A DNA stretch of 8,952 bases from an uncultured Atopobium sp. (GTDB lineage: Bacteria; Actinomycetota; Coriobacteriia; Coriobacteriales; Atopobiaceae), in contig USKU01000049.1 in assembly GCA_900555335.1 (NCBI GenBank), forward strand, positions 1 through 8,952. The letters run 5' to 3'. A program made the position numbers and the translations under genes. Every line of letters starts with the position of its first letter. The first letter of the stretch is position 1. Below the pieces are notes generated by a model that was not told the origin of the DNA, did not search any database, and saw only the letters and a program-made list of their open reading frames with translations. This document shows positions 1-7,038 of this stretch, piece after piece.

Positions 1-1012
1 GGAATGTCTCGGTAAAGTTCAGAATATTCATGATTGGCGTGGTAAACAGCGAGATATAGAGTGCATACGTAGCCAGGTCAATGGCTTGCATCTGGCCCTG
101 AGCAATCATCCAGCCGCCCAAAACCAACACAACAGTGTTCAAAACACCCATCATGCCTGAAATTGCAGCTTGGTACCTGCCCATAGCCTGGTACATATTG
201 GCCTTGGAGTCTAAGTATGCCGAGTTACTTGCTCTAAATTTCTTACGCTCGTGATCTTCAGCCGCAAAGCCCTTAACCACGCGAATACCAGAAAGTGAGT
301 CTTCTAGCTGGGTATTTACGTCGGAAATGCGCATGCGGTTCTCTTTGAAAATGCCGCGCATATGCATGTTGGCAAAGAAGTTAAACACCACCAGCATAGC
401 GGCAATTCCAGCAAGCACCAGCGTAAGGGGTACGTTAATAAAAGCCAGAATAACAAAAGAGCCGGCAATCTCAAGTAAGCCAATAATCAGGTACTCAGGG
501 CCATGATGCGCCGTCTCAGAAATGTCAAACAAGTCGGATACCAGGCGACTCATCAGATCGCCCGTCTTGTGACGGTCGTAATACGAGAAGCTCATGCGCT
601 CGTAGGCGTCAAACAGGTCTTCTCGCATCTTGCTTTCCATGCGCGCACCCATGATGTGTCCCCAGCTAATAACAAAGTAGCGGCACAGAAAGTGTACAAA
701 GTACATAAATACAAGCCCAACGGCAATAAACACTAAGCTGTCGAGAATGACATCTTTACCCTGCGTAAACAGTCCCTTTGTGAGCGAGCGCAAAATCTGA
801 GGGAACGCGAGCTCGATACAAGCCAAAATGATGGCGCAGATAGTGTCCAGAATAAACAGGTGCCTTTGCGGAGCGTAATAAGAAAGAAAACTGGCAAACA
901 GCGATTTGCGGTGTTTGCCAGAGGCGTTGTTTCCAGAGTTTCTAAAGCCGTTTCTGCTAGAGGCTGAAATCAAAGAACTACCGGGTACAGGGCGAGAAGA
1001 ACGATCAAGCAT
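1..1012 (-). CDS. ABC exporter, transmembrane half (partial, C-terminus off the left edge)
   Basis: This is the N-terminal 337 residues of an ABC-type exporter of the fused permease-ATPase kind (MsbA/LmrA-like). The start is ATG at 1012, preceded by GGAG with a 9-base spacer; that GGAG lies in the last codons of the upstream Nudix gene, 6 bases away, so the two are probably coupled. A Ser/Asn-rich cytoplasmic tail of about 36 residues is followed by six hydrophobic segments: roughly residues 51-75, 90-113, 173-190, 193-215, 285-310 and 318-337. The stretch DSLSGIRVVKGFAAEDHE is the conserved cytoplasmic loop typical of this exporter fold. The nucleotide-binding domain should follow beyond position 1, so Walker motifs are not visible. 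Substrate cannot be told; such exporters are often paired with a second half-transporter. The class call is secure, the substrate unknown. Confidence 0.9.
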   Translation of the reverse strand, partial: MLDRSSRPVPGSSLISASSRNGFRNSGNNASGKHRKSLFASFLSYYAPQRHLFILDTICAIILACIELAFPQILRSLTKGLFTQGKDVILDSLVFIAVGLVFMYFVHFLCRYFVISWGHIMGARMESKMREDLFDAYERMSFSYYDRHKTGDLMSRLVSDLFDISETAHHGPEYLIIGLLEIAGSFVILAFINVPLTLVLAGIAAMLVVFNFFANMHMRGIFKENRMRISDVNTQLEDSLSGIRVVKGFAAEDHERKKFRASNSAYLDSKANMYQAMGRYQAAISGMMGVLNTVVLVLGGWMIAQGQMQAIDLATYALYISLFTTPIMNILNFTETF

Positions 1013-1018
1013 GCGTAA

Positions 1019-1864
1019 TTACTCCATAGGCAATCGGTGTGAAATTGAATCGCAGATAAGAGCTCCAATGATAGTCTTTGCGTCCTCGATTTTGCCATCG
1101 AGAACAGCGTCTACCAGCTCAGATAGTGGAACAAGATCCACGTTAATAAATTCGTCGGCATCTGGGTCTGATCCATCAAAGGTCAGCTCAGTTGCCATAT
1201 AAAGGTGAATGAGCTCGTCAGTAAATCCATCAGAAGTGGCGGTAGTGGTGAGAAAAGCCATCTTTCCCGCCTTCATTCCAGTCTCTTCCAGCAACTCACG
1301 GTGAGCGCAATCAAGAGGATCCTCGCCTGGATCAAGCTTTCCTGCAGGCAGCTCAACTGTTACGCGACCAAGCGCAGTTCGGTACTGACGAACCAGACAA
1401 ATTCTACCCTCATCAGTCAAAGCAACAATAGCCACAGCACCGGGATGACGCACAACATCACGAAGAGCAGTACGACCGTCAGGAAGAGAAACGCGCAGAC
1501 GATTCACGTCAAAAATGCGACCAACCCAAACGGTATCTTCAGAAAGTGGCCTCTCTTCTAGAGAAGCATCACGTGCATCCTCTGTACCTGCAACAAAGCT
1601 GCGCTTTTGTGGCTCCCCAGAATGATGGTAGGCAGCATCGCCCACAGCAACATGCTCACCGTCGTAGGTAAGCGAATCAACTGCCGAGTGCAAATCATTG
1701 CGAGCAGAATCAAACACCTCTGGAGTTACCTGCATGTCAGCATCAAGAATCTCTGGCTCAGCAGACTGCATATCATCAAACACATCACTAAACTGAGAAC
1801 TGCTTTGATCGCTGGTCCAAGCACCATCCTGTACGTTGGTTTTCTCGTCATTTTGATTTGCCAT
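1019..1864 (-). CDS. Nudix hydrolase, probable ADP-ribose pyrophosphatase, with acidic N-terminal extension
   Basis: A 281-residue protein whose C-terminal 170 residues form a NudF-type ADP-ribose pyrophosphatase domain, expected to cleave ADP-ribose or related nucleotide sugars to AMP and a sugar phosphate with Mg2+. The Nudix box is complete at residues 175-197 (GKLDPGE, then REL, then LEETGM), matching GX5EX7REUXEEXGU. The preceding strand segment, VGRIFDVNRLRVSLPDG (114-130), followed by HPGAVAIVAL, is characteristic of the ADP-ribose branch. Residues 1-105 are extra: rich in Asp, Glu, Ser and Gln, probably disordered, and not part of the usual enzyme of about 180-200 residues. No in-frame ATG offers a shorter start close to the core. 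The start at 1864 has only a weak AGGT about 10 bases upstream and lies 14 bases after the purD stop, so translation probably depends on coupling. Substrate preference is inferred from family resemblance. Confidence 0.88.
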   Translation of the reverse strand: MANQNDEKTNVQDGAWTSDQSSSQFSDVFDDMQSAEPEILDADMQVTPEVFDSARNDLHSAVDSLTYDGEHVAVGDAAYHHSGEPQKRSFVAGTEDARDASLEERPLSEDTVWVGRIFDVNRLRVSLPDGRTALRDVVRHPGAVAIVALTDEGRICLVRQYRTALGRVTVELPAGKLDPGEDPLDCAHRELLEETGMKAGKMAFLTTTATSDGFTDELIHLYMATELTFDGSDPDADEFINVDLVPLSELVDAVLDGKIEDAKTIIGALICDSISHRLPME

Positions 1865-1878
1865 AAGCGCTAACCTAA

Positions 1879-3171
1879 CTATTTTTCTGGACGACCTTGA
1901 AGAGCCTTAAGTCCAATATCGTGCCTGAGCTGCTTGCCTTCAAAGTTGATAAGGTCGCAAGCCTCATATGCACGAGCGCGAGCTTCCTCAAAAGTTGGTG
2001 CAAGCGCAGTGACGTTAAGCACGCGGCCGCCTGCTGTGACAATCTTTCCGTCCTCGGTCTGAGCAGTTCCGGCGTGATACACAGAAACGCCCTCAAGCTG
2101 CTGAGCAGCCTCAATACCGGTAATCTCCTTGCCCTTTTCGTAAGAACCAGGATATCCAGCACTTGCCAGAACAACAGAAACAGCTACCGTATCAGACCAG
2201 GAAACCTGCTGATGACGGAGGGTACCATTATCGCAAGCCATCAAAATTGAAACCAAATCGCCCTCGAGGCGAGGCAGTACAACCTGAGTCTCTGGATCAC
2301 CAAAGCGAGCGTTAAATTCAAGAACCTTAGGGCCGTCTTTGGTCAGCATAAATCCACCGTAAAGGCAGCCAGAATAGTTGATGCCCTCTTTTTTGAGCTG
2401 GTCAACAACGCGCTGCTCAATGGCTATCATCTGGGAAAGTTCTTCATTGGTCACAAAAGGAACAGGAGAATAGACGCCCATGCCACCAGTGTTAGGTCCC
2501 TTATCGTCGTCGTAAGCGCGCTTGTGATCCTGAGCTGTTGCCAGCGAAACAACGTACGTTCCATCAGTCAGCGCAAGCAGCGAACACTCTGGCCCCTCAA
2601 GAAACTCCTCGACAACAACGGTTGCTCCCGCATCGCCAAAGTGACCGGAGAAACATTCGCGAACACCTTCAAGGGCCTGCTCAAGCTCGGTTGCAACAAT
2701 AACACCTTTACCTGCAGCAAGGCCGTCTGCCTTAACAACAACAGGCGCACCAATGTGGCGAACATACGCTTCGCAAGACGCCTGGTCTGTGAAAGACTTC
2801 CATGCAGCAGTTGGAACGTTTGCTCGCTCCATAACGCCCTTGGCAAACGCCTTTGAGCCCTCCATCTGCGCTGCATTCTGATTAGGACCAAAGCATGCAA
2901 TACCAGCCTGACGAACAGCATCTGCAACGCCCACAACAAGAGGAGCCTCAGGGCCAATAACTACCAGGCCAATACCTTTTTCCTTGGCAAAAGCAACAAC
3001 CTCATCAGGGTTATTTTGATCAATAGGAGCAATCTCTGCCTGGGCAGCCATGCCGCCATTACCTGGAGCAACGTAAATTTTTCCTGCGCGAGGCGATTCC
3101 TGCAGCTTAGTTAAAAGAGCGTGCTCACGACCACCTGCGCCGAGCAACAAAATATCAACGGTGTCATTCAT
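1879..3171 (-). CDS. purD: Phosphoribosylamine-glycine ligase (GAR synthetase), internal start within the fusion frame
   Basis: From the internal ATG at 3171 the frame encodes 430 residues, the normal length of stand-alone PurD, which joins glycine to 5-phosphoribosylamine using ATP in the second step of purine synthesis. All landmarks are present: GAGGREHAL (residues 11-19) of the N-terminal Rossmann-like domain; VAPGNGG (34-40); VVIGPEAPLVVG (70-81); the ATP-grasp domain with VVKADGLAAGKGV, VVEEFLEGPE, QDHKRAYDDDKGPNTGGMG and LEFNARFGDPETQ; and a C-terminal domain ending in a HDIGLKAL segment. GGAG sits 5 bases before the ATG, so free PurD can plausibly be made alongside or instead of the longer fusion. 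Enzyme identity is near certain; which start is used in the cell is not known. It ends at TAG (1881-1879), 14 bases before the Nudix gene. Confidence 0.9.
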   Translation of the reverse strand: MNDTVDILLLGAGGREHALLTKLQESPRAGKIYVAPGNGGMAAQAEIAPIDQNNPDEVVAFAKEKGIGLVVIGPEAPLVVGVADAVRQAGIACFGPNQNAAQMEGSKAFAKGVMERANVPTAAWKSFTDQASCEAYVRHIGAPVVVKADGLAAGKGVIVATELEQALEGVRECFSGHFGDAGATVVVEEFLEGPECSLLALTDGTYVVSLATAQDHKRAYDDDKGPNTGGMGVYSPVPFVTNEELSQMIAIEQRVVDQLKKEGINYSGCLYGGFMLTKDGPKVLEFNARFGDPETQVVLPRLEGDLVSILMACDNGTLRHQQVSWSDTVAVSVVLASAGYPGSYEKGKEITGIEAAQQLEGVSVYHAGTAQTEDGKIVTAGGRVLNVTALAPTFEEARARAYEACDLINFEGKQLRHDIGLKALQGRPEK

Positions 3172-3993
3172 AAGTACTCCAGCCTTCTGATACAACGCCT
3201 TTGGGATACAAGCAACGCCAACAGCGCCTTCTCCAAGATGTTTTTTAAACTCAGGGGAAGCAAGTCTTTCTGCAATACATTCTGCATCATATTCGTTGGT
3301 TTTAAGCGGCTTTTTGAGATGCTTTTCTATGCGTTTCTCGCCACTTGAAATCACTACATACTTGAGCTCGCCGCGCTTTACAAAACAAGCGCTCATAAGG
3401 CGAGAAATTCTTGCTGCTAGATCGGTAAAATCTGATGAACGGGCGACTTCTGTACATTTTCCGCCAACCAAACGATACAAATACATATCGTTTGAGATGC
3501 GCCTATGCAAACGCTCAAGTCGAAGTCGCAACGAAAGCCTGGGGCGTTTGTCCTTGCTTTTATGAAGGACAACCTTGTTCATTGCAATGTACATTGTGGC
3601 AACTACCTCAGCAAGCTCTTGTGCATACGCGCAAGCAGCTTCAAATGAAGCTCCAGACTTTCTTGCCACACTTAAGCGCTCAAGCATGATTCCCATAGCA
3701 GTAGGCATATTTCCGCTATCTACCAGGCAAATTGAGCTTGAAATATCAGGATTGTTCTGACATGCCTTTTTTGCCGTAAGCAGAGAGTCAGAAAAATCTG
3801 CATACACATGAAGCGAGAGGATCTTTTGAGCTCCTGACTCAAAAATGCCTCGGTAAAACTCGCCTACCTGATCAGCATCTGAACTCAGAGCTCCAGGTAT
3901 TACAGAAACCCCCAGGGCTTCAAGCTGGGAAGCTTCAAGCCCACAGGGGTTATCGCAAACTATTGCAAAAGTTGAGCAGTCCGAAGACGCCAC
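1879..3993 (-). CDS. purD: DegV-like domain fused in frame to phosphoribosylamine-glycine ligase (PurD)
   Basis: One uninterrupted 704-codon frame. Residues 1-274 resemble the DegV/FakB fatty-acid-binding family: IVCDNPCGL (11-19, cf. DST.DL), VIPGALSSD, KILSLHVYADFSDSLLTAKKA (57-76), CLVDSGNMPTAMG (89-101), LYRLVGGK (172-179) and HLGEGAVGVA (252-261, cf. HxGPGAxGLA with the family's conserved His). The domain is divergent: the segment that normally carries TSQP is shortened to the point of absence. Residues 275-704 are a full-length PurD. The start is GTG at 3993, with GGAGGT five bases upstream, inside the end of purA and 3 bases after its stop; no other in-frame start precedes residue 95. 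Fusion may reflect loss of a stop codon between two adjacent operon genes. Function of the DegV part is unknown; ligand binding is only inferred. Confidence 0.85.
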   Translation of the reverse strand: MASSDCSTFAIVCDNPCGLEASQLEALGVSVIPGALSSDADQVGEFYRGIFESGAQKILSLHVYADFSDSLLTAKKACQNNPDISSSICLVDSGNMPTAMGIMLERLSVARKSGASFEAACAYAQELAEVVATMYIAMNKVVLHKSKDKRPRLSLRLRLERLHRRISNDMYLYRLVGGKCTEVARSSDFTDLAARISRLMSACFVKRGELKYVVISSGEKRIEKHLKKPLKTNEYDAECIAERLASPEFKKHLGEGAVGVACIPKALYQKAGVLMNDTVDILLLGAGGREHALLTKLQESPRAGKIYVAPGNGGMAAQAEIAPIDQNNPDEVVAFAKEKGIGLVVIGPEAPLVVGVADAVRQAGIACFGPNQNAAQMEGSKAFAKGVMERANVPTAAWKSFTDQASCEAYVRHIGAPVVVKADGLAAGKGVIVATELEQALEGVRECFSGHFGDAGATVVVEEFLEGPECSLLALTDGTYVVSLATAQDHKRAYDDDKGPNTGGMGVYSPVPFVTNEELSQMIAIEQRVVDQLKKEGINYSGCLYGGFMLTKDGPKVLEFNARFGDPETQVVLPRLEGDLVSILMACDNGTLRHQQVSWSDTVAVSVVLASAGYPGSYEKGKEITGIEAAQQLEGVSVYHAGTAQTEDGKIVTAGGRVLNVTALAPTFEEARARAYEACDLINFEGKQLRHDIGLKALQGRPEK
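3177..3180 (-). promoter_or_regulatory. Internal Shine-Dalgarno for purD
   Basis: On the minus strand GGAG is followed by TACTT and then ATG (3171-3169), a textbook 5-base spacing. It falls exactly at the DegV/PurD domain boundary inside an open frame. This is what makes independent initiation of PurD likely. Confidence 0.6.
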
Positions 3994-3996
3994 GGG

Positions 3997-5277
3997 TTAC
4001 CTCCAGTAGCGGTCGATTGTCTGCTCGCGATCTGGACCAACGGTGATGATAGAAACGCGTACACCAGCAAGTTGCTCCAGGAAATCAATGTAGTCCTTAG
4101 CCTCACGAGGTAGCTGGTAGAAGTTGCGAACGTTAGAGATGTCGCACTTCCAACCAGGAAGAGTCTCGTACACAGGCTTTGCGTGATAGAAGACGCTCTG
4201 GTGCTCTGGGACGGTCTTGTAAATCTTGCCGTCGCACTCATAAGCAACGCATACCTTAATCTCGTCCAGGCAGCCAAGAACGTCAAGCTTGGTAATTGCC
4301 AGGTCAGTGAGACCATTGATACGAGCTGCGTAGTTAACAACTACTGCGTCATACCAGCCACAGCGACGCTTACGGCCAGTAGTAACGCCGTACTCATGGC
4401 CAACTTCGCCGAGAAGATCGCCCGTCTCGTCAAAGAGCTCTGTTGGGAATGGACCAGAGCCAACGCGTGTGAGGTATGCCTTTGCAATGCCCAGGACGCG
4501 GTCAATGTTGGTTGGACCAACGCCAGAACCAGTTACTGCGCCACCAGCGGTGCAGCTAGAAGAGGTAACAAATGGATAGGTGCCGTGGTCAATATCAAGC
4601 ATGGTTGCCTGAGCACCCTCAAAGAGAATGTTCTTACCAGCCTCAAGCTCTTCGTTGAGGAAGAGAGAAGACTCAACAATGTAAGGACGAATGCGATCTG
4701 CATAAGGCAGGTAGGTCTCGCAAATTTGGTCAACGGTATAGGTTGGAAGGCCATACACAAGGCTCAAGATTGGATTGGTGTACTCAAGTGCAGCTTCAAG
4801 CTTCTTGCGGAAGATCTTCTCGTCAAGCATGTCCTGAATACGTAGGCCAGTGCGGTTCATCTTGTCCATATACGTTGGACCGACACCGCGCTTGGTGGTA
4901 CCAATAAGATTCTTGCCCAGCTTTTTCTCGTGCACGCCATCAAGATCTTTGTGATAAGGCATAACAATGTGAGCGTTGCCGGAAATCTTGAGCAAGTCGC
5001 AGGAAATACCCTTGCTCTCCAGCATGTCAATCTCGCCGAGAAGAACCTCTGGGTCAACAATGCAGCCATTACCAATAACTGGATAGGTGTTCTCGTACAT
5101 AACGCCAGATGGAACCTGGTGAAGCGCAAGCTTTGTGTCTCCAGCAATTACCGTGTGGCCCGCATTTGCACCACCTGCGTAACGGCAAACAACGTCAAAA
5201 TCTCCGGAAATGAGGTCGGTAACTTTACCCTTACCCTCGTCTCCCCACTGAGCACCAACAAGTACGGAAGCTGGCAT
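3997..5277 (-). CDS. purA: Adenylosuccinate synthetase
   Basis: PurA makes adenylosuccinate from IMP, aspartate and GTP, the first committed step to AMP. The 426-residue protein matches the family length. Visible motifs are the P-loop GAQWGDEGKGK (8-18) with the catalytic Asp13, NAGHTVI with His41, GTTKRGVGPTYMDKMNRTGLR (from about 126), LFEGAQATMLDIDHGTYPFVT, TRVGSGPFPTE and TTGRKRRCGW, plus a C-terminal VGPDREQTI. No key residue is missing. I chose ATG at 5277 because the protein then begins MPASVLVGAQWGDEG as usual and GGGGAG stands 5 bases upstream; a longer in-frame start at 5316 would add 13 atypical residues. It lies 141 bases after dnaB and 3 bases before the DegV-PurD frame, so it heads a purine-related operon. 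Confidence 0.98.
   Translation of the reverse strand: MPASVLVGAQWGDEGKGKVTDLISGDFDVVCRYAGGANAGHTVIAGDTKLALHQVPSGVMYENTYPVIGNGCIVDPEVLLGEIDMLESKGISCDLLKISGNAHIVMPYHKDLDGVHEKKLGKNLIGTTKRGVGPTYMDKMNRTGLRIQDMLDEKIFRKKLEAALEYTNPILSLVYGLPTYTVDQICETYLPYADRIRPYIVESSLFLNEELEAGKNILFEGAQATMLDIDHGTYPFVTSSSCTAGGAVTGSGVGPTNIDRVLGIAKAYLTRVGSGPFPTELFDETGDLLGEVGHEYGVTTGRKRRCGWYDAVVVNYAARINGLTDLAITKLDVLGCLDEIKVCVAYECDGKIYKTVPEHQSVFYHAKPVYETLPGWKCDISNVRNFYQLPREAKDYIDFLEQLAGVRVSIITVGPDREQTIDRYWR
3999..4004 (-). promoter_or_regulatory. Shine-Dalgarno for the DegV-PurD frame, inside the purA 3' end
   Basis: GGAGGT is built from the last purA codons and stop (TGG AGG TAA) and lies 5 bases before the GTG start at 3993. 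The overlap decides the unusual GTG start and suggests translational coupling with purA. Confidence 0.75.
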
Positions 5278-5282
5278 AAGTT

Positions 5283-5288
5283 CTCCCC
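5283..5288 (-). promoter_or_regulatory. Shine-Dalgarno for purA
   Basis: GGGGAG followed by AACTT and ATG (5277-5275) on the minus strand. It fixes the start at 5277 rather than at the upstream in-frame codon at 5316. Confidence 0.75.
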
Positions 5289-5328
5289 TATCGCAGCTAT
5301 CTACAAACACGACCATTACATGACGGTT

Positions 5329-5348
5329 GCAACCTCTTTAGGGGTTGC
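5329..5348 (-). promoter_or_regulatory. Small stem-loop in the purA leader
   Basis: On the minus strand GCAACC (5348-5343) pairs with GGTTGC (5334-5329) around an 8-base loop. It overlaps a 10-bp palindrome GGTTGCAACC at 5325-5334. No run of T follows, so it is not an intrinsic terminator. If the candidate promoter upstream is real, the stem would sit at the very 5' end of the purA transcript and could stabilise it. No purine riboswitch structure is recognisable here. Confidence 0.35.
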
Positions 5349-5354
5349 TTCATA

Positions 5355-5383
5355 AGTATATCTAATACCGCTCGCAAAAGCAC
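5355..5383 (-). promoter_or_regulatory. Candidate purA promoter
   Basis: TATACT (5360-5355) is a good -10 hexamer in the 141-base dnaB-purA gap. The hexamer 17 bases upstream, GTGCTT (5383-5378), is a poor -35. It would start RNA at about 5348, giving a leader of roughly 70 bases. Read-through from dnaB is an equally possible source of purA transcript. Confidence 0.3.
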
Positions 5384-5418
5384 AGAAGCGCAGAGGTTTT
5401 GTCACACATAAGAAACGA

Positions 5419-6858
5419 TTAGTGTGCAGGGTTTGCCATTGCGGCGTACTGAGCGGCTTCGCTTTCTGAGTAGTTATTTCCCTGGTAAAGCTCAACAAAC
5501 TTGGTAGACGTTGGCATAAACATGACAGGAACATCTCGCAAAGCACCTGCACGGTTCTTTGCAACAATGATGTTGGTAACGTCTTTATCAGGACGGTCAT
5601 CACGTGCTGCTTCTTCATCGCTCAGTGAACGGTCAAGCAGCAAAACAATATCTGCATCCTGCTCGATTGCGCCGGACTCACGCAGGTCAGAAAGCTGTGG
5701 ACGCTTGCCGTTTCTGTTCTCAAGCGTACGATTGAGCTGAGAAAGTGCAATGACAGGCGCCTTGAGGTCTTTAGCCATAATCTTAATGCCACGAGACATC
5801 TCAGAAACCTCAGTTGCACGACTGTCTGCACGGCCCTTCTCGGCTGGTGGAGAAAGCAGCTGGAGGTAGTCGATGATAATGACGCCCTTCTCGGCCTTAT
5901 TAAGCATTCTGCGGGCTTTTGCGCGGATTTCTGTGACTGTTGTGCCTGGAGTATCATCAACGATGATTTTAAGGCGAGAAATGCGCTCTGCTGCCTCCAG
6001 AAGGGTGGGCCACTGCTCATTTCTGATGTTAGAAGAACGGATGGTCTGCAAATCAACCTTTGATTCAGAAGCCAACAGCCTCTGCGCAATCTCAATCTTG
6101 CTCATCTCAAGCGAGAAGAGCGCAACAGTTGCACCGGAAACTGCGGCGTTATAAGCCATGCTGAGAGCAAAAGAAGTCTTACCAACACCAGGACGAGCAC
6201 CGATAACAACCATCTGACCAGGACGAAGACCTTGGAAGAGGTTATCTAGGGTTGCAAATCCAGTTTGGACACCCAACTCCGACGCATCTTTACCAGCATT
6301 TTGCTGAAGCTCTTCAAAGAGATCAGTCATGATGTCTTCAATGCCCTGTTCAGACTGCTGAACATCTCTGTTGGTTACATCAAAAATGAGCTTTTCTGCC
6401 TGGTCAACTACTTCTTTTGTATCTTCTGGAGCGTTGTAGGCAAGCGCAGAAATCTTTGCAGAAGCACTAATCATCTTTCTGAGCGTAGTATCACGGTGCA
6501 GCATAACTGCGTGGTTTTCCCAACCAACCATAGCAAGTGGGTTGTTTCCAAGCTCCGCTAAACGGACAGCTCCTCCAGCGCGCTCAAACTTGCCATTACT
6601 CTTAAGGTGATCTGCAAGCGAAATGACGTCTACCGGCTTATTGTTGTCAAACAGTGACTTAATAGCTTCAAAAATAATCTGATTAGAAGGAATATAAAAA
6701 TCCTCGGAAGAAAGCCTAATGAGGCATTCTCCTCTGATCTCTTCCGAGAGGATCATTGCGGAAAGAATGGAAAACTCGGCATCAGAATCTTGTGGCATAG
6801 AGGCGTTCTCTAGGGCCGTTAATTGCGTAGGATTCATCTCAAACGAGTCTTGTGCCAT
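5419..6858 (-). CDS. dnaB: Replicative DNA helicase DnaB
   Basis: The ring helicase that unwinds DNA ahead of the replication fork. The 479-residue protein has the N-terminal DnaB domain (about 20-120; SDAEFSILSAMI near its start and FERAGG near its middle) that binds primase, a linker, and a RecA-like C-terminal ATPase: Walker A GARPGVGKT (220-228), LFSLEMSK, Walker B IIIDYLQLL (327-335), EVSEMSRGIK, VIALSQLNR, the RESGAIEQDADIVLLLDR motif, and a final TKFVEL strand. No intein is present. ATG at 6858 is preferred, with GGAAAAG just upstream; a TTG start at 6870 would add four residues but has no ribosome-binding site. The Shine-Dalgarno is weak for such a gene. The neighbours rplI (upstream) and purA (downstream) match the order seen in Bacillus subtilis. 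Confidence 0.97.
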   Translation of the reverse strand: MAQDSFEMNPTQLTALENASMPQDSDAEFSILSAMILSEEIRGECLIRLSSEDFYIPSNQIIFEAIKSLFDNNKPVDVISLADHLKSNGKFERAGGAVRLAELGNNPLAMVGWENHAVMLHRDTTLRKMISASAKISALAYNAPEDTKEVVDQAEKLIFDVTNRDVQQSEQGIEDIMTDLFEELQQNAGKDASELGVQTGFATLDNLFQGLRPGQMVVIGARPGVGKTSFALSMAYNAAVSGATVALFSLEMSKIEIAQRLLASESKVDLQTIRSSNIRNEQWPTLLEAAERISRLKIIVDDTPGTTVTEIRAKARRMLNKAEKGVIIIDYLQLLSPPAEKGRADSRATEVSEMSRGIKIMAKDLKAPVIALSQLNRTLENRNGKRPQLSDLRESGAIEQDADIVLLLDRSLSDEEAARDDRPDKDVTNIIVAKNRAGALRDVPVMFMPTSTKFVELYQGNNYSESEAAQYAAMANPAH

Positions 6859-6939
6859 CGTCTTTTCCAATCATATTTTTTGGGAATGAATCTGAATAGT
6901 AGTGTACTTTTCAAAAAAATAAAGAGTCATTTTGGCTTG

Positions 6940-6984
6940 CAAAACTCGAAAATATAAGTCTTCAACACGATTTTCCAAAACTCG
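6940..6984 (-). promoter_or_regulatory. Candidate dnaB promoter flanked by a direct repeat
   Basis: On the minus strand TTGGAA (6978-6973) and TATATT (6956-6951) are separated by 16 bases, a plausible -35/-10 pair; RNA would start at about 6944 and give a leader of roughly 86 bases before dnaB. A 9-bp direct repeat, CGAGTTTTG on the minus strand, occurs at 6984-6976 (overlapping the -35) and at 6948-6940 (at the start site), 36 bases apart. Such placement is typical of repressor sites. This is pattern reading only. Confidence 0.42.
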
Positions 6985-7009
6985 TATACCCTGAGCGGGA
7001 TTTCCTTGA

Positions 7010-7027
7010 GTTTTCAACGTTTTCAAC
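7010..7027. repeat. Tandem 9-bp repeat GTTTTCAAC x2
   Basis: Two adjoining perfect copies, 7010-7018 and 7019-7027, upstream of the candidate dnaB promoter (read on the minus strand as GTTGAAAAC twice). It could be a protein-binding site or a chance feature of AT-rich DNA. Confidence 0.5.
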
Positions 7028-7038
7028 AATTTTTAGAC

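Noticed and set aside
4183..4845. Plus-strand 220-codon open frame
   Set aside because: It lies wholly antisense to purA, whose protein is fully conserved; the composition (many Ala, Cys, Asn) is that of a shadow frame and no start signal supports it.
5278..5316. Longer PurA start at 5316
   Set aside because: It adds 13 residues not seen in the family, while the start at 5277 has a strong Shine-Dalgarno and gives the normal N-terminus.
5325..5348. Intrinsic terminator between dnaB and purA
   Set aside because: The stem is only 6 bp on the minus-strand RNA (an inner C-A mismatch stops it) and no T run follows.
6859..6870. TTG start of DnaB at 6870
   Set aside because: No ribosome-binding site precedes it; ATG at 6858 has GGAAAAG upstream. 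The difference is four residues only.
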